From positions 682,001-746,000 of the forward strand of contig NZ_JAJAVC010000006.1 in NCBI RefSeq assembly GCF_020532725.1: 64,000 nt of DNA. The letters are read 5' to 3'. The stretch's first letter is position 1; each line of letters starts with the position of its first letter. The notes below the pieces were generated by a model. It was given only the letters and a program-made list of their open reading frames with translations. It was not told the DNA's origin and searched no databases. Positions 34,068-42,804 of the stretch are shown in pieces. Source of the DNA: Methylobacillus arboreus. GTDB lineage: Bacteria; Pseudomonadota; Gammaproteobacteria; Burkholderiales; Methylophilaceae. Position numbers and translations under genes: made by a program.

Positions 34068-34567
34068 CACAACCCCATGCAGGCTTGTGCGGCCTTGAGC
34101 ATATACTTGCGCACGGCTGCAACCGATATCCCGAGCTGGACGGCGATTTCGCTATAGGTGAGGCCGTCAAAACGCGACAGCAGGAACGCTTGTCGGACCT
34201 TGCTTGGCAATTGGTCCAGCACCTGGTCCAGATGGATGAGGCTTTGCAGGACGATCGCCTGGTCTTCCGGCGAAGGGGCGTCCGCCTGCGGCAATTGCAG
34301 CAGCCATTCATGGTAAGCCAGCTCCAGGCGCCGGCGGCGGTAGAGGTCGACCACCAGGCCCTTGGCGATCTGGGTGAGATAGGCGCGCGATTGATCTGGC
34401 AAGGGAGTCTTGCCGGCCACCATCAGGCGGACAAAGGTGTCTTGTGTCAGGTCGGCCGCAATATGCTGGCAACCCAGCTTCTTGCACAGCCAGGCAAACA
34501 GCCAGCCATGATGGTCACTGTATAGAACGCTCAGGCGCTGTGCCATCGAAGGCGGGGGAGAAGACAT
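34067..34567 (-). CDS. fecI: FecI-family ECF sigma factor 5
   Basis: The product has 166 residues. Region 2 has AADLTQDTFVRLMVAGKTPL and VVDLYRRRRLELAYHEWLLQ. Region 4 has RQAFLLSRFDGLTYSEIAVQ, then SVAAVRKYMLKAAQACMGL. It should direct transcription of receptor 5 and perhaps of the PepSY gene behind it. No clear Shine-Dalgarno sequence is seen. A Fur-like site at 34592-34610 precedes it. It lies 114 bp downstream of the Sel1-repeat gene on the same strand. Confidence 0.9.
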   Translation of the reverse strand: MSSPPPSMAQRLSVLYSDHHGWLFAWLCKKLGCQHIAADLTQDTFVRLMVAGKTPLPDQSRAYLTQIAKGLVVDLYRRRRLELAYHEWLLQLPQADAPSPEDQAIVLQSLIHLDQVLDQLPSKVRQAFLLSRFDGLTYSEIAVQLGISVAAVRKYMLKAAQACMGL

Positions 34568-34591
34568 GGGAAATGGGATGCAGCTCTATTA

Positions 34592-34610
34592 AAAACAATT
34601 CTCATTTTAT
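34592..34610. promoter_or_regulatory. Fur-box-like site upstream of fecI5
   Basis: AAAACAATTCTCATTTTAT keeps the TTCTCATT half-site and an A-rich left half, similar to the site before fecI4. Confidence 0.5.
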
Positions 34611-34681
34611 TCTGCATCTTGCCGCCAAGACAAGCCACCAGGCAAGACGCCACTTCAACCTGAAGTTGAAAACCGCAAGAA

Positions 34682-35599
34682 TCAGCTAAGGTATATTTGC
34701 CGCTTAAGCTCTTGCTGCGCTTGTGCATGCCCTTGAGTTGCCGCCTGGCGCAACCACCAGCGGCCTAGCGCACGGCTGGCAATATCAGCCTGGTTGAGCA
34801 GGGCGCTGGCGTAAGCATAGGCATCGTCGGCATTGCCTTGTTGAGCACACTTGGCGAGCGCTTCAATGCCAATCTGGCGCAGCCCTGCATAAGGATGTTG
34901 CAGCAGATTGGTTGCCATAGTGCGTGAGAACGCCAGGTGCGCATTATTCAGCGCTTCGCGCATCCAGATTTCCGCATTGCGTGCATCGTTACGTTCAAGC
35001 AGCATGAGAGCATAATTGTATTGTCCGCGGAAATCGCCCGCTTCGGCTGAACGGCGGTAATAGTCAAAGGCTTTTCCCTGGTCCTGCTCGCCTAGCCAGC
35101 CGTCCTCGAAGAACCTGCCGACCACGCCCAACGACTTGGCGTGCCCTAATTCGGCCGCCCTGTTGTACCAGTCAAATGCCTGTATCTCGTCCTTTTCCAC
35201 GCCCAGGCCATGCAGCAACAGGTTGCCGTAGTTGTACATGCCCCAGTCCAGCCCTTGATTCGCCGCCATGCGGAACCAGTATGCCGCACAGGCATGGTCC
35301 ACCGGGCCGCCCCAGCCTTGGTCATAAGCACGGCCCAGCATGTTCATGCCCATGAGGTCGCCGGCTTCTGCCGCCTTGCGGAACCAGATTCTTGCCTGCC
35401 TGGGGTCTGGCGCCAAGCCGTAGCCATCGAGATAGGCCTGGCCGAGCAGTACCTGAGCATCTGGGGTATCCTGTTCAGCAAGCGCACGTATCCATTGCAC
35501 AGCCTCCTGCGGATCACCCGCGAGGCGGCGCTTCAACTCTGCTTCGCTGATATTTCTCAGTTGTTCAGGTGTGATGGATAAGGCACTGCTGGCAGACAT
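34682..35599 (-). CDS. Sel1-repeat (TPR-like) protein
   Basis: The product has 305 residues and no signal peptide. About five Sel1-type repeats of roughly 36 residues run from about 48 to 220, recognisable by A..LLG.AY..G.G and A..W...AA..G patterns (for example VLLGQAYLDGYGLAPDPRQA, then ARIWFRKAAEAGD, then WFRMAANQGLDWGMYNYG). These repeats form helical scaffolds for protein binding. In Pseudomonas, a Sel1 protein sits in the PiuA/PiuC siderophore-receptor locus, so its position just upstream of the fecI5 set fits a recurring association with iron uptake. Its molecular role is unknown. Confidence 0.82.
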   Translation of the reverse strand: MSASSALSITPEQLRNISEAELKRRLAGDPQEAVQWIRALAEQDTPDAQVLLGQAYLDGYGLAPDPRQARIWFRKAAEAGDLMGMNMLGRAYDQGWGGPVDHACAAYWFRMAANQGLDWGMYNYGNLLLHGLGVEKDEIQAFDWYNRAAELGHAKSLGVVGRFFEDGWLGEQDQGKAFDYYRRSAEAGDFRGQYNYALMLLERNDARNAEIWMREALNNAHLAFSRTMATNLLQHPYAGLRQIGIEALAKCAQQGNADDAYAYASALLNQADIASRALGRWWLRQAATQGHAQAQQELKRQIYLS

Positions 35600-35687
35600 G
35601 CTGATTGAGAACAGGAATTAATCAGGTGGTGACTATACACCAAATCCCGTCTGCCACCGAACTGTTCAGACCCTTCTCAGCCTCTTT

Positions 35688-37070
35688 TCATGGGATACGC
35701 TGCCAGCCTCCGCCCAGGGCGCGGTACAGGTCAACAGAAGCCTGCAAGCGTTGCTGACGCACTTGCAGGCTCAAATCCTGCGCTGCAAACAGGGTGCGCT
35801 GGGTATCCAGCAGGGTAAGCAGGGTTTCGGCACCCGCTTGATAACGCGATTGCGCAAAAGCAAATGCCCGCTCGGCATTTTCCTGTGCAACCGTTTGCGC
35901 AGCAGCCTGTTGCTCCAGCCCGGCAATCCGGTTGAGTGCAGCCTCCACATCGCCAAAAGCCGCGACAATGGCCTGGCGATAGTTGGCCAGCAATTCCTGC
36001 CTGCGGGCAATGGCATAATCGCGCTGGGCCGCCAGCCTGCCCGCATTGAAAATCGGCGCAGCCAGTCCGGCAGCCAAGCTGTAAAGCGGGTTATCGAGAA
36101 AACTACGCAAGTGCTCACTATTGCTGTAAATGCCACCATTCAATGTGATGCTGGGCAGCATGACGGCACGTGCCACTTGGATATCCGCTTGGAAAGCCAG
36201 CAATGTAGCCTCGGCACGTGCGATATCAGGCCTGCGTGTCAATAATGCAGCAGGCAAGCCTGCACTGGTTTCCGGCACTTGCACATCCACCAGCACATTG
36301 TTGCCAAGCTGCAAGTCAGCCAAGGGCTGGGAGAGCAGGGTAGCCAGGATGGCCTCGGCATTGCCCTGTTGTTGTTGCAGCAGCGCCAGGATCCGGCGCT
36401 GGGTTGCTACCAGTCCCTGCTGCTGCGCCAGCTCTATTGGATTGGCGGCACCCGAGCGGTAGCGCGACTCGACCAGCGCCAGCACTTTTTCGGCATTTTC
36501 AAGGTTGCGGCGCGCAATCTCCGCGCGCGCGCGTAAACCTGTCACCTCCATCCATGTGTTGGCAACACTGGCGCTGATCGTGAGGCGCAGGCTGTCGCGA
36601 TCAAACTCGCTCGCCTGGATCCTGGCCAGCGCACCCTGGTAGGCCGAGCGGTTCTTGCCCCAGAAATCGATTTCATAGCTCGCGGCCAATCCGGCTGAAT
36701 ACGTGCTCAGGGCTTGCGCGTCACTGCTCGCTCCCAGCCTGCGTTGCCGGCCTGCGTTGACCAGCGCTGACACCTCCGGCAGCAGGGGAGCACCGGCGAC
36801 AACGGCCAGCTTCTGCGCCTGTTCAACGCGGGCAACTGCCGCGGCCAGGTCGTAATTGACGGCTTGTGCACGCTGCACCAGGGCATCCAGCTCGCTGCTC
36901 CCGAAGCCCTGCCACCACTCCCGCTCCAATATGTCATCTGACGTATCAGCTTGATGCCTCCACTGTTCCGGCAGCCTGTCCAAACCATCATCAGGGTTGA
37001 GCTGCAATGGTTTCAGGCTGCTGCAGGCATTCAACAGCAACATCACACAAAGGAAAAAAACAGGTTTCAT
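35688..37070 (-). CDS. Outer-membrane efflux lipoprotein (NodT/OprM/OpmQ type)
   Basis: The product has 460 residues from the ATG at 37070, just after the macB-like stop; earlier in-frame ATGs lie inside macB. The signal peptide ends in the lipobox LLNAC, so the mature Cys is lipidated. Two repeats of the outer-membrane efflux domain follow, with long coiled helices (YDLAAAVARVEQAQKLAVVA, then GRQRRLGASSDAQAL, and later GAETLLTLLDTQRTLFAAQD). It should form the trimeric exit duct for the MacAB-like pump encoded upstream. Gene order matches PvdR-PvdT-OpmQ, which exports pyoverdine in Pseudomonas. Confidence 0.88.
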   Translation of the reverse strand: MKPVFFLCVMLLLNACSSLKPLQLNPDDGLDRLPEQWRHQADTSDDILEREWWQGFGSSELDALVQRAQAVNYDLAAAVARVEQAQKLAVVAGAPLLPEVSALVNAGRQRRLGASSDAQALSTYSAGLAASYEIDFWGKNRSAYQGALARIQASEFDRDSLRLTISASVANTWMEVTGLRARAEIARRNLENAEKVLALVESRYRSGAANPIELAQQQGLVATQRRILALLQQQQGNAEAILATLLSQPLADLQLGNNVLVDVQVPETSAGLPAALLTRRPDIARAEATLLAFQADIQVARAVMLPSITLNGGIYSNSEHLRSFLDNPLYSLAAGLAAPIFNAGRLAAQRDYAIARRQELLANYRQAIVAAFGDVEAALNRIAGLEQQAAAQTVAQENAERAFAFAQSRYQAGAETLLTLLDTQRTLFAAQDLSLQVRQQRLQASVDLYRALGGGWQRIP

Positions 37071-37071
37071 A

Positions 37072-39018
37072 TTACTCATTGGCAAGCGCCACTACTGGGT
37101 CCAGCTTGGCTGCCTGGCGCGCAGGCATGAAGCCGAACACCAGGCCGGTGATGACGGAACAGAAGAAAGCGCTAATAATTGCGCTCAGTGAAAAAATGAC
37201 CGGCATGCCGAGCAATACCAGTGCCACCCCGATAGATAACCCAAGTATCACGCCGGTGACACCGCCTACCGTCGTTACCAGGACGGCTTCCGTCAGGAAT
37301 TGCTGCAGGATGTCCCGCTGGCGTGCGCCGGTTGCCATGCGAATGCCAATTTCGCGCGTGCGCTCACGCACCGTCATCAGCATCACGTTCATCACGCCTA
37401 TTCCGCCCACCCCTAATGAAATCACGGCGATGAGGGCGAGCATCACCCCCATGCTGTCCTGCGTCTTGGCTTGAGCCGCAATCCAGGCAGCCGCATTCTC
37501 CAGATTGAAATCGCGGATCTGGTGCCGTGAAAACAGCAAATCATCCACCGCTTTCGCTGCTGCGTCGATCTGCTTCATATCACCAACCTCGAGGGTGACA
37601 TAGGAAGGATCGCGCTCGCCAAACACCCGCAGGCTTGCGGTGGAATAGGGAATCACAACCAGGTCATCCACCCCTTCATCGCCGGTGACGGTTCCCTTGG
37701 ACCCCAGTACCCCAATTACCTGGAACGGCACATTGCCGACCAGGATAGTTTCACCCACGGGGTTCTCCACGTCCGGCATCAGGTTGCTCGCCAGCCTTGA
37801 TCCCAGCACGGCTACTGTCGCCATGTTCCGGTCATCTTCTTCGGTGAAGAAAGAGCCGGTGACCACTGGCCATGAGAGCATGCGTGACATCGCTGCGCGG
37901 GAACCCTTGATACGGGTCTGCACATCTTCGTTGCCGTAACGCACGACCTTGCTACCAGAGAAATTGGGCAGCACATAAGTGATCTGCGGCAAATCTTCCA
38001 ATGCCTCCAGATCCGACATGCTGATACCACGCCCCGGCACACGCGAACTTTCACGCTTGGGGCTCACATAAATGTGATTGGTGCCGAAAGCTCCCAGCTC
38101 TGCCACCACACGCTCCTTGGTTCCCATGCCCACCGCCAGCATTACGATCACCGAGGCCACACCGATAATGATGCCCAGCAGGGTCAGCACAGTACGGAAG
38201 CGGTTGACCCACATCACGCGCCAGGCGGCACGGCATGCTTCAAGCACATCTCCGCGCCATTGGGATTGGCCGGGCTGATGATCAAGCCTGAGTTCCGCTG
38301 TCTCACTGCCTGCCTCACGCTGCACGGGGCCGGTATCGCTGATGACATTGCCATCCCTGATTTCGATCACGCGCCGTGCATTTGCCGCCACATCCCGGTC
38401 ATGGGTAATCAGGATAATGGTATGCCCTGCATCCGCCAGTTCGTTGAGCAACCGCATGACTTCCTCGCCACTGCGAGAATCCAGCGCTCCGGTCGGTTCG
38501 TCGGCAAGGATGATACGCCCGCCATTCATGAGCGCACGTGCAATTGACACGCGCTGCTGCTGGCCGCCCGACAATTGCTTGGGACGATAATGCAGGCGCT
38601 CCCCCAACCCCAGGCGGGTAAGCAATGCACTAGCGCGCTCAGCACGCTCATGCTCTGACATACCGGCATAAAGTGCCGGGATTTCCACATTCTCCTGCGC
38701 AGTCTCGGTTGCAATCAGGTGATAGCCCTGGAAAACAAAACCAAATGCCTCCCGGCGCAACCAGGCCAGTTCATCCGCATCCATGTCCGCCACGTTCCGG
38801 CCGGCAAAACGGTAGCTGCCGGCGCTGGGCTTATCCAGGCAGCCCAGGATATTCATGAGCGTAGATTTGCCGGAACCGGAAGCACCCATGATCGCCACGA
38901 ATTCCCCAGCATGGATATCCAGTGAAATGCCATGCAGGATTTCCACCCGCGGCTTATCGCCCCCGCCGTAATGCTTGCGAATATCGCGCAGGGAGATCAA
39001 TGGCCAGGATTCACTCAA
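37072..39018 (-). CDS. macB: MacB-like ABC transporter (ATPase-permease fusion)
   Basis: The product has 648 residues. The N-terminal ATPase domain (about 1-230) has Walker [10 protein letters not shown], signature LSGGQQQRV, Walker [13 protein letters not shown] and the H-loop ILITHD. A linker leads to the first transmembrane helix ([20 protein letters not shown]), a large periplasmic MacB_PCD domain and three C-terminal helices of the FtsX fold. MacB works as a mechanotransmitter that pushes periplasmic substrates through the outer-membrane duct. The start overlaps the end of the adaptor gene by 4 nt. Relatives export macrolides, heat-stable toxin or pyoverdine (PvdT); the iron-rich context favours a siderophore. 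Confidence 0.92.
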   Translation of the reverse strand: MSESWPLISLRDIRKHYGGGDKPRVEILHGISLDIHAGEFVAIMGASGSGKSTLMNILGCLDKPSAGSYRFAGRNVADMDADELAWLRREAFGFVFQGYHLIATETAQENVEIPALYAGMSEHERAERASALLTRLGLGERLHYRPKQLSGGQQQRVSIARALMNGGRIILADEPTGALDSRSGEEVMRLLNELADAGHTIILITHDRDVAANARRVIEIRDGNVISDTGPVQREAGSETAELRLDHQPGQSQWRGDVLEACRAAWRVMWVNRFRTVLTLLGIIIGVASVIVMLAVGMGTKERVVAELGAFGTNHIYVSPKRESSRVPGRGISMSDLEALEDLPQITYVLPNFSGSKVVRYGNEDVQTRIKGSRAAMSRMLSWPVVTGSFFTEEDDRNMATVAVLGSRLASNLMPDVENPVGETILVGNVPFQVIGVLGSKGTVTGDEGVDDLVVIPYSTASLRVFGERDPSYVTLEVGDMKQIDAAAKAVDDLLFSRHQIRDFNLENAAAWIAAQAKTQDSMGVMLALIAVISLGVGGIGVMNVMLMTVRERTREIGIRMATGARQRDILQQFLTEAVLVTTVGGVTGVILGLSIGVALVLLGMPVIFSLSAIISAFFCSVITGLVFGFMPARQAAKLDPVVALANE

Positions 39019-40175
39019 AACTGGAATCTCCAGGGGCTGGGCTTGGGTGTTCTATCGGCCGTGATCAATTGCTCGCCTTCCGCCAGTCCGGAGAGAACTT
39101 CAGCCCGCAAGCGCGTACGCACGCCTGTGGCGACCTCGCGCCATGCCACCTTGCCATCCCCGGTCAATACACGCACCTTGTATCGTCCTGCCGGGGCATC
39201 AATTTCAGAAAGCGCGCTGATCGGCACAGTGACCACTTGCCTTGCTGCCTCCACCACGAAAGACACCTGCGCGGTCATTTGCGGCATCAATGCACCGTCG
39301 GCATTGTCCACATCGAACAGCACGGTATACAGCACGACCTTGTTGCTGCTCGGCGTTTGCGTAGCCGCCGCGCTTGTGCCTTCAGCTTGGCGCGGGGCAG
39401 GCAATACCTGCCGCACAGTCCCATTCCAACGCCGCGCATCACCGCCCAACGTCTTGAAATAGACCTCCATATCCGGCTTCACATCGCGCACATCGGCCTC
39501 TGATACATCGGTCCACACCGTCATCGTGGAAAGATCGGCAATCCGCAGCAGGGTCGGGATCTGATAGGTAGCGTTAAGGGTCTGGCCGACTTTGGCCTCG
39601 ATCGAGATCACGGTGCCAGACATAGGCGCATAGATATTGGTAAAGCCAAGCAGGGTTTCATTCCCCTGCAGGGTCGACTGGGTCTGATCGATTTGCGCCT
39701 TCAGGCTCTTGATGCGTGCCTCCGCGGTTTTCAGGGCCGCCGCCGCTTGCTGCACCTCTTCGGTACGGGTGGAACCTTCCTGCTGCATGCGTTGCTGCCG
39801 CTCATGCTGCTGGCTGGCAAACTCATACTGCGCTTCCTGCTCTTCAAGCTGCGCCCTCAACCCCGCCAGCGCGGCACGCCCCGCATCCACTGTCGCCTGT
39901 GGCACGCGCGGGTCTATCTCGGCCAGCAGCTGGCCTTTCTGTACCGTATCGCCGGGCTCTACATGCAGGCTCAGTATCTGGCCGGAAACCTGCGCCCCCA
40001 CATCAACATAGCTGCGTGGTTGCAAGGTGCCAATGGCAGTCACATTGTGTTCAATATCTCCGCGCCTGGCCTGTTCAAGCACGAAAGCATCGGCAGGATC
40101 GCGGTCGCGCGCCAGCCAACCCACACCAAGGATGACCAGCACGATGACTAACAGCACAATATTGCGTAATTTCAT
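39015..40175 (-). CDS. macA: MacA-like periplasmic adaptor (HlyD family)
   Basis: The product has 386 residues. An N-terminal anchor helix ([20 protein letters not shown]) is followed by the lipoyl half-motif ([20 protein letters not shown]), a long coiled-coil hairpin (about residues 90-170, rich in Q/E/A) and the second lipoyl half ([19 protein letters not shown]). Beta-barrel and membrane-proximal domains follow. It bridges the MacB-like ATPase to the outer-membrane factor. It starts one base before the DUF4198 stop region, so the four genes are one transcription unit. Confidence 0.92.
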   Translation of the reverse strand: MKLRNIVLLVIVLVILGVGWLARDRDPADAFVLEQARRGDIEHNVTAIGTLQPRSYVDVGAQVSGQILSLHVEPGDTVQKGQLLAEIDPRVPQATVDAGRAALAGLRAQLEEQEAQYEFASQQHERQQRMQQEGSTRTEEVQQAAAALKTAEARIKSLKAQIDQTQSTLQGNETLLGFTNIYAPMSGTVISIEAKVGQTLNATYQIPTLLRIADLSTMTVWTDVSEADVRDVKPDMEVYFKTLGGDARRWNGTVRQVLPAPRQAEGTSAAATQTPSSNKVVLYTVLFDVDNADGALMPQMTAQVSFVVEAARQVVTVPISALSEIDAPAGRYKVRVLTGDGKVAWREVATGVRTRLRAEVLSGLAEGEQLITADRTPKPSPWRFQF

Positions 40176-40808
40176 CTAGGGCTGAACCTCGAAGCTCAGG
40201 GTGGCAGTGTGGCGCACATCCTCATATTTCTTGCCCTGATAGGTCATGCTGCCGTTAACGCGTGCAGTCACTTCCAGGATATACAAGCCAGGAAACGGTG
40301 TTTTCAGGCTGACGCTGCCATCCTCAGCAGGTTTGAGTGTGCGTATCCAGCCCTCTCCCGTGCTGACGTTCACCTGGGAAGCCGCAACGGGACTGCCTTT
40401 CCATACCAGTCTGAAGGTATTGCCATTGGGTTCGGTTGGCACCAGCTCCAGATCGTTCACTGCCTTGACCTCGCTGCGCCCCAGTTTTGCCTGGTAGAAA
40501 TGCAATACAGAATCCTGACCGACCGCCTGGGCAGTGAGCCTCAAATCACCGTCTGCCTCGGTCGCCACCTGGAGAGCGTCTTTTGCAACCTGGAGTTCAA
40601 GGTCCTTGCCATCGGCAAGGAAGGCGCGCTTTGCGCTGAGGCTAGCCGGATCAGACTTTCCGCCGGACTCATGCAGCCCAAGATAAGCACGTACACCATC
40701 CTGTGCAGGTTCCAACCACAGATAATCAGCCTGCGCGACCATGATGTTGCCCAGCATGAATGCTGCAACCATGATGTGGATACAGAACTTGAATCCCTTG
40801 CTTCTCAT
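40176..40808 (-). CDS. DUF4198-type periplasmic protein
   Basis: The product has 210 residues from the ATG at 40808, eight bases after AAGGAG; a GTG three codons earlier overlaps the ribosome-binding site and is rejected. A signal peptide ends near MVAQADYLWLEP, the Asp-Tyr-Leu-Trp-Leu-Glu opening typical of DUF4198/NikK-like proteins. The mature part predicts two beta-sandwich domains; the second has GEGWIRTLKPAEDGSVSLKT and PGLYILEVTARVNGS. Family members accompany metal or siderophore transporters. It leads the MacAB-like operon, and the 39-bp element (40848-40886) lies 40 bp upstream. Confidence 0.8.
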   Translation of the reverse strand: MRSKGFKFCIHIMVAAFMLGNIMVAQADYLWLEPAQDGVRAYLGLHESGGKSDPASLSAKRAFLADGKDLELQVAKDALQVATEADGDLRLTAQAVGQDSVLHFYQAKLGRSEVKAVNDLELVPTEPNGNTFRLVWKGSPVAASQVNVSTGEGWIRTLKPAEDGSVSLKTPFPGLYILEVTARVNGSMTYQGKKYEDVRHTATLSFEVQP

Positions 40809-40847
40809 TTGTGTCACTCCTTATTTTTTGTAAGAGAATTTGACGTT

Positions 40848-40886
40848 CTTACTAGTAATGACACGTGAGAATGAAAAAAGGACACC
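40848..40886. repeat. 39-bp conserved upstream element, copy B
   Basis: This is the second copy of the element at 12127-12165, with a single difference (40865 G). It lies 40-78 bp upstream of the DUF4198 start. The TTACTAGTAA palindrome and the GAGAATGA stretch are conserved. Confidence 0.8.
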
Positions 40887-40936
40887 CCTGCACAGAAAAT
40901 TTCACAAAAATAGCAGATGCTGCATATTGCAAAGCC

Positions 40937-40965
40937 ATAAAAAAATGGGGCTTGAAGCCCCATTT
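40937..40965 (-). terminator. Rho-independent terminator after cysJ
   Basis: AAATGGGGCTT and AAGCCCCATTT form an 11-bp stem with a very small loop. On the minus strand it is followed by a run of seven T, a textbook terminator 24 bp past the cysJ stop. Confidence 0.88.
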
Positions 40966-40988
40966 CATGCATGCAGAATATCTATCGC

Positions 40989-42737
40989 TTAATACACGTC
41001 GCGCAGGTAACGCTTTTCGCGTTTGAGCTGGTTGACATAGGCTGTAGCTGCTTCTGCATCCAGGCCGCCATGTTCGGCCACCACATCATGCAGCGCCTGG
41101 TCCACATCCTTGGCCATGCGGCTGGCATCTCCACAGACGTAGAAATACCCACCGTCCTGCAACCAGGCATATAGCTCCTTGCCGTTCTCCTGCATGCGCG
41201 TCTGCACATAAATCTTCTCAGCCTGGTCACGCGAGAAGGCAAGGTCGAGCCGGTTCAGCACACCATCCTTCATCATGGCAGTCAGCTCATCTTCGTAGAT
41301 GAAATCGCTGGCACGCTTCTGGTCGCCAAAGAACAGCCAGTTGCGGCCACCTGCGCCCGATTCACGACGCTCTTGCAGGAAAGCGCGGAACGGGGCGATG
41401 CCAGTGCCTGGGCCGACCATGATGACCGGCGCATTCTTGTCGGCCGGGACACGGAAAGCTTTATTGGTGGTAACAAAAATACCCGCCTGCTCGCCTTCCT
41501 TGACGTGATCAGCCAGGTAAGTGGAACAGACACCGCCACGCTGCCTGCCGCCTGAGGTATAACGCACACTGGCTACGGTCAGGTGGATGCGACTGGGGTT
41601 TGCCAGCGAGCTGGAAGAAATCGAGTAGGCACGGTGCTGCAATGGCTTCAGCAGGCCGACAAACTCGTCCACGCTGAGATTCAGATTAGGATTAAGTTGC
41701 AGAAGGTCCAGCGTATCCTTGCCCCACAGCCAGTTTTCCAGGGCTGCCTTGTCACCGCTTTGCACAACGCGGCTCAGGTCATCATTACCGGCACGCTGCT
41801 CAACCGCGGCAATCAGTTCACGCGACGGCATGGAAATCTCTAAGCCACGGGTCAGCAACTCCACCAGTGGCTTGTCATGCTTGGCAACCGCTGTGTCTGC
41901 CTTGGCACCCAGGCGCTCGATAATCAGGCCGACCAGCTCGGGATTGTTTTCCGGCACCACATTAAGCGCATCGCCGGCTTCGTAATGGATGCCGCTGTCA
42001 CCGAGGTCGAATTCATAATGGCGGATTTCCTTGCCGGAACCAGGGCCGGAAAGGCGACGATTGACCGCCAGCACAGATGGGTAAGGATTCTTGCGGTTAT
42101 AGGCGGAGGCCGCTGGTGCCGCAGTTTCTGCAACAGGTACCGCCGCAACCTCATCAGGTCCGCCCTCAACCTCTGCAAACAAGGGCAGGGCCGCTTCTAT
42201 CCAGGTATTCGCCGGTTCTTCAAAGTCCACATCGCAATCCACCCGGGCAAGCAGGCGCTTGGCGCCCAGTTGCTCAAGGCGTGTATCCAAGTTCTTGCCT
42301 GCTTCACAGAAACCGTCATAACCGGTATCGCCGATTGCCAGCACGCCAAAGCTCATTTCTTCCAGGCGTTCGATGCCTTCAGGGGCAAGCGCTTCCCAGA
42401 ACAATTGCGCATTGTCAGGCATCTCGCCTTCACCATAGGTGGATGTGATGATCATGACGCGGCGCATGGTGCTAAATTCTTCCAGCTCCACTTCATCCAG
42501 CGCTTTTACAACCGGTTCCAATCCATGCTGCTTGGCACTGGTGCCCGCAGTGTGGGCCAAACCTTCGGCATTGCCGGTCTGCGAACCATAGAGAATATAA
42601 ATCGGCGGTTTACCGCGTCCGCTACCGGCATCTGCAGTATTGAGCAAACGGGTTTGCAGGCCTGCCATAAAACCGGCAAGCCAGGCCTTCTGGTCTTGAT
42701 TGAATGGGGAGTCGTCGGGAATGTAAGGAGTCTTCAT
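40989..42737 (-). CDS. cysJ: Sulfite reductase flavoprotein (CysJ) / NADPH diflavin reductase
   Basis: The product has 582 residues. A flavodoxin domain (about 45-190) has ILYGSQTGNAEGLA for FMN phosphate and TSTYGEGEMPDNA. The FAD domain has RAYSISSSSLANPSRIHLTV and GGVCSTYLADHVKEG. The NADPH domain has VGPGTGIAPFRAFLQERRES, and the protein ends RYLRDVY, as in E. coli CysJ. CysJ passes electrons from NADPH through FAD and FMN to the sirohaem subunit CysI. No cysI is in the window. The gene lies 67 bp after gltB with a hairpin between them, so it may share the gltB transcript, and it could serve a partner other than CysI. Confidence 0.9.
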   Translation of the reverse strand: MKTPYIPDDSPFNQDQKAWLAGFMAGLQTRLLNTADAGSGRGKPPIYILYGSQTGNAEGLAHTAGTSAKQHGLEPVVKALDEVELEEFSTMRRVMIITSTYGEGEMPDNAQLFWEALAPEGIERLEEMSFGVLAIGDTGYDGFCEAGKNLDTRLEQLGAKRLLARVDCDVDFEEPANTWIEAALPLFAEVEGGPDEVAAVPVAETAAPAASAYNRKNPYPSVLAVNRRLSGPGSGKEIRHYEFDLGDSGIHYEAGDALNVVPENNPELVGLIIERLGAKADTAVAKHDKPLVELLTRGLEISMPSRELIAAVEQRAGNDDLSRVVQSGDKAALENWLWGKDTLDLLQLNPNLNLSVDEFVGLLKPLQHRAYSISSSSLANPSRIHLTVASVRYTSGGRQRGGVCSTYLADHVKEGEQAGIFVTTNKAFRVPADKNAPVIMVGPGTGIAPFRAFLQERRESGAGGRNWLFFGDQKRASDFIYEDELTAMMKDGVLNRLDLAFSRDQAEKIYVQTRMQENGKELYAWLQDGGYFYVCGDASRMAKDVDQALHDVVAEHGGLDAEAATAYVNQLKREKRYLRDVY

Positions 42738-42756
42738 TATCTGGTCGTCAGCAATT

Positions 42757-42782
42757 CATACCGTGCCTGGAGGCACGGTATG
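42757..42782 (-). other. Hairpin between gltB and cysJ
   Basis: CATACCGTGCC and GGCACGGTATG form a perfect 11-bp stem with a TGGA loop, 23 bp downstream of the gltB stop and 20 bp before the cysJ start. No T-run follows, so it is more likely a processing or stability element than a terminator. Confidence 0.55.
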
Positions 42783-42804
42783 GGGTCAAGCTGTAGTATA
42801 TGGC

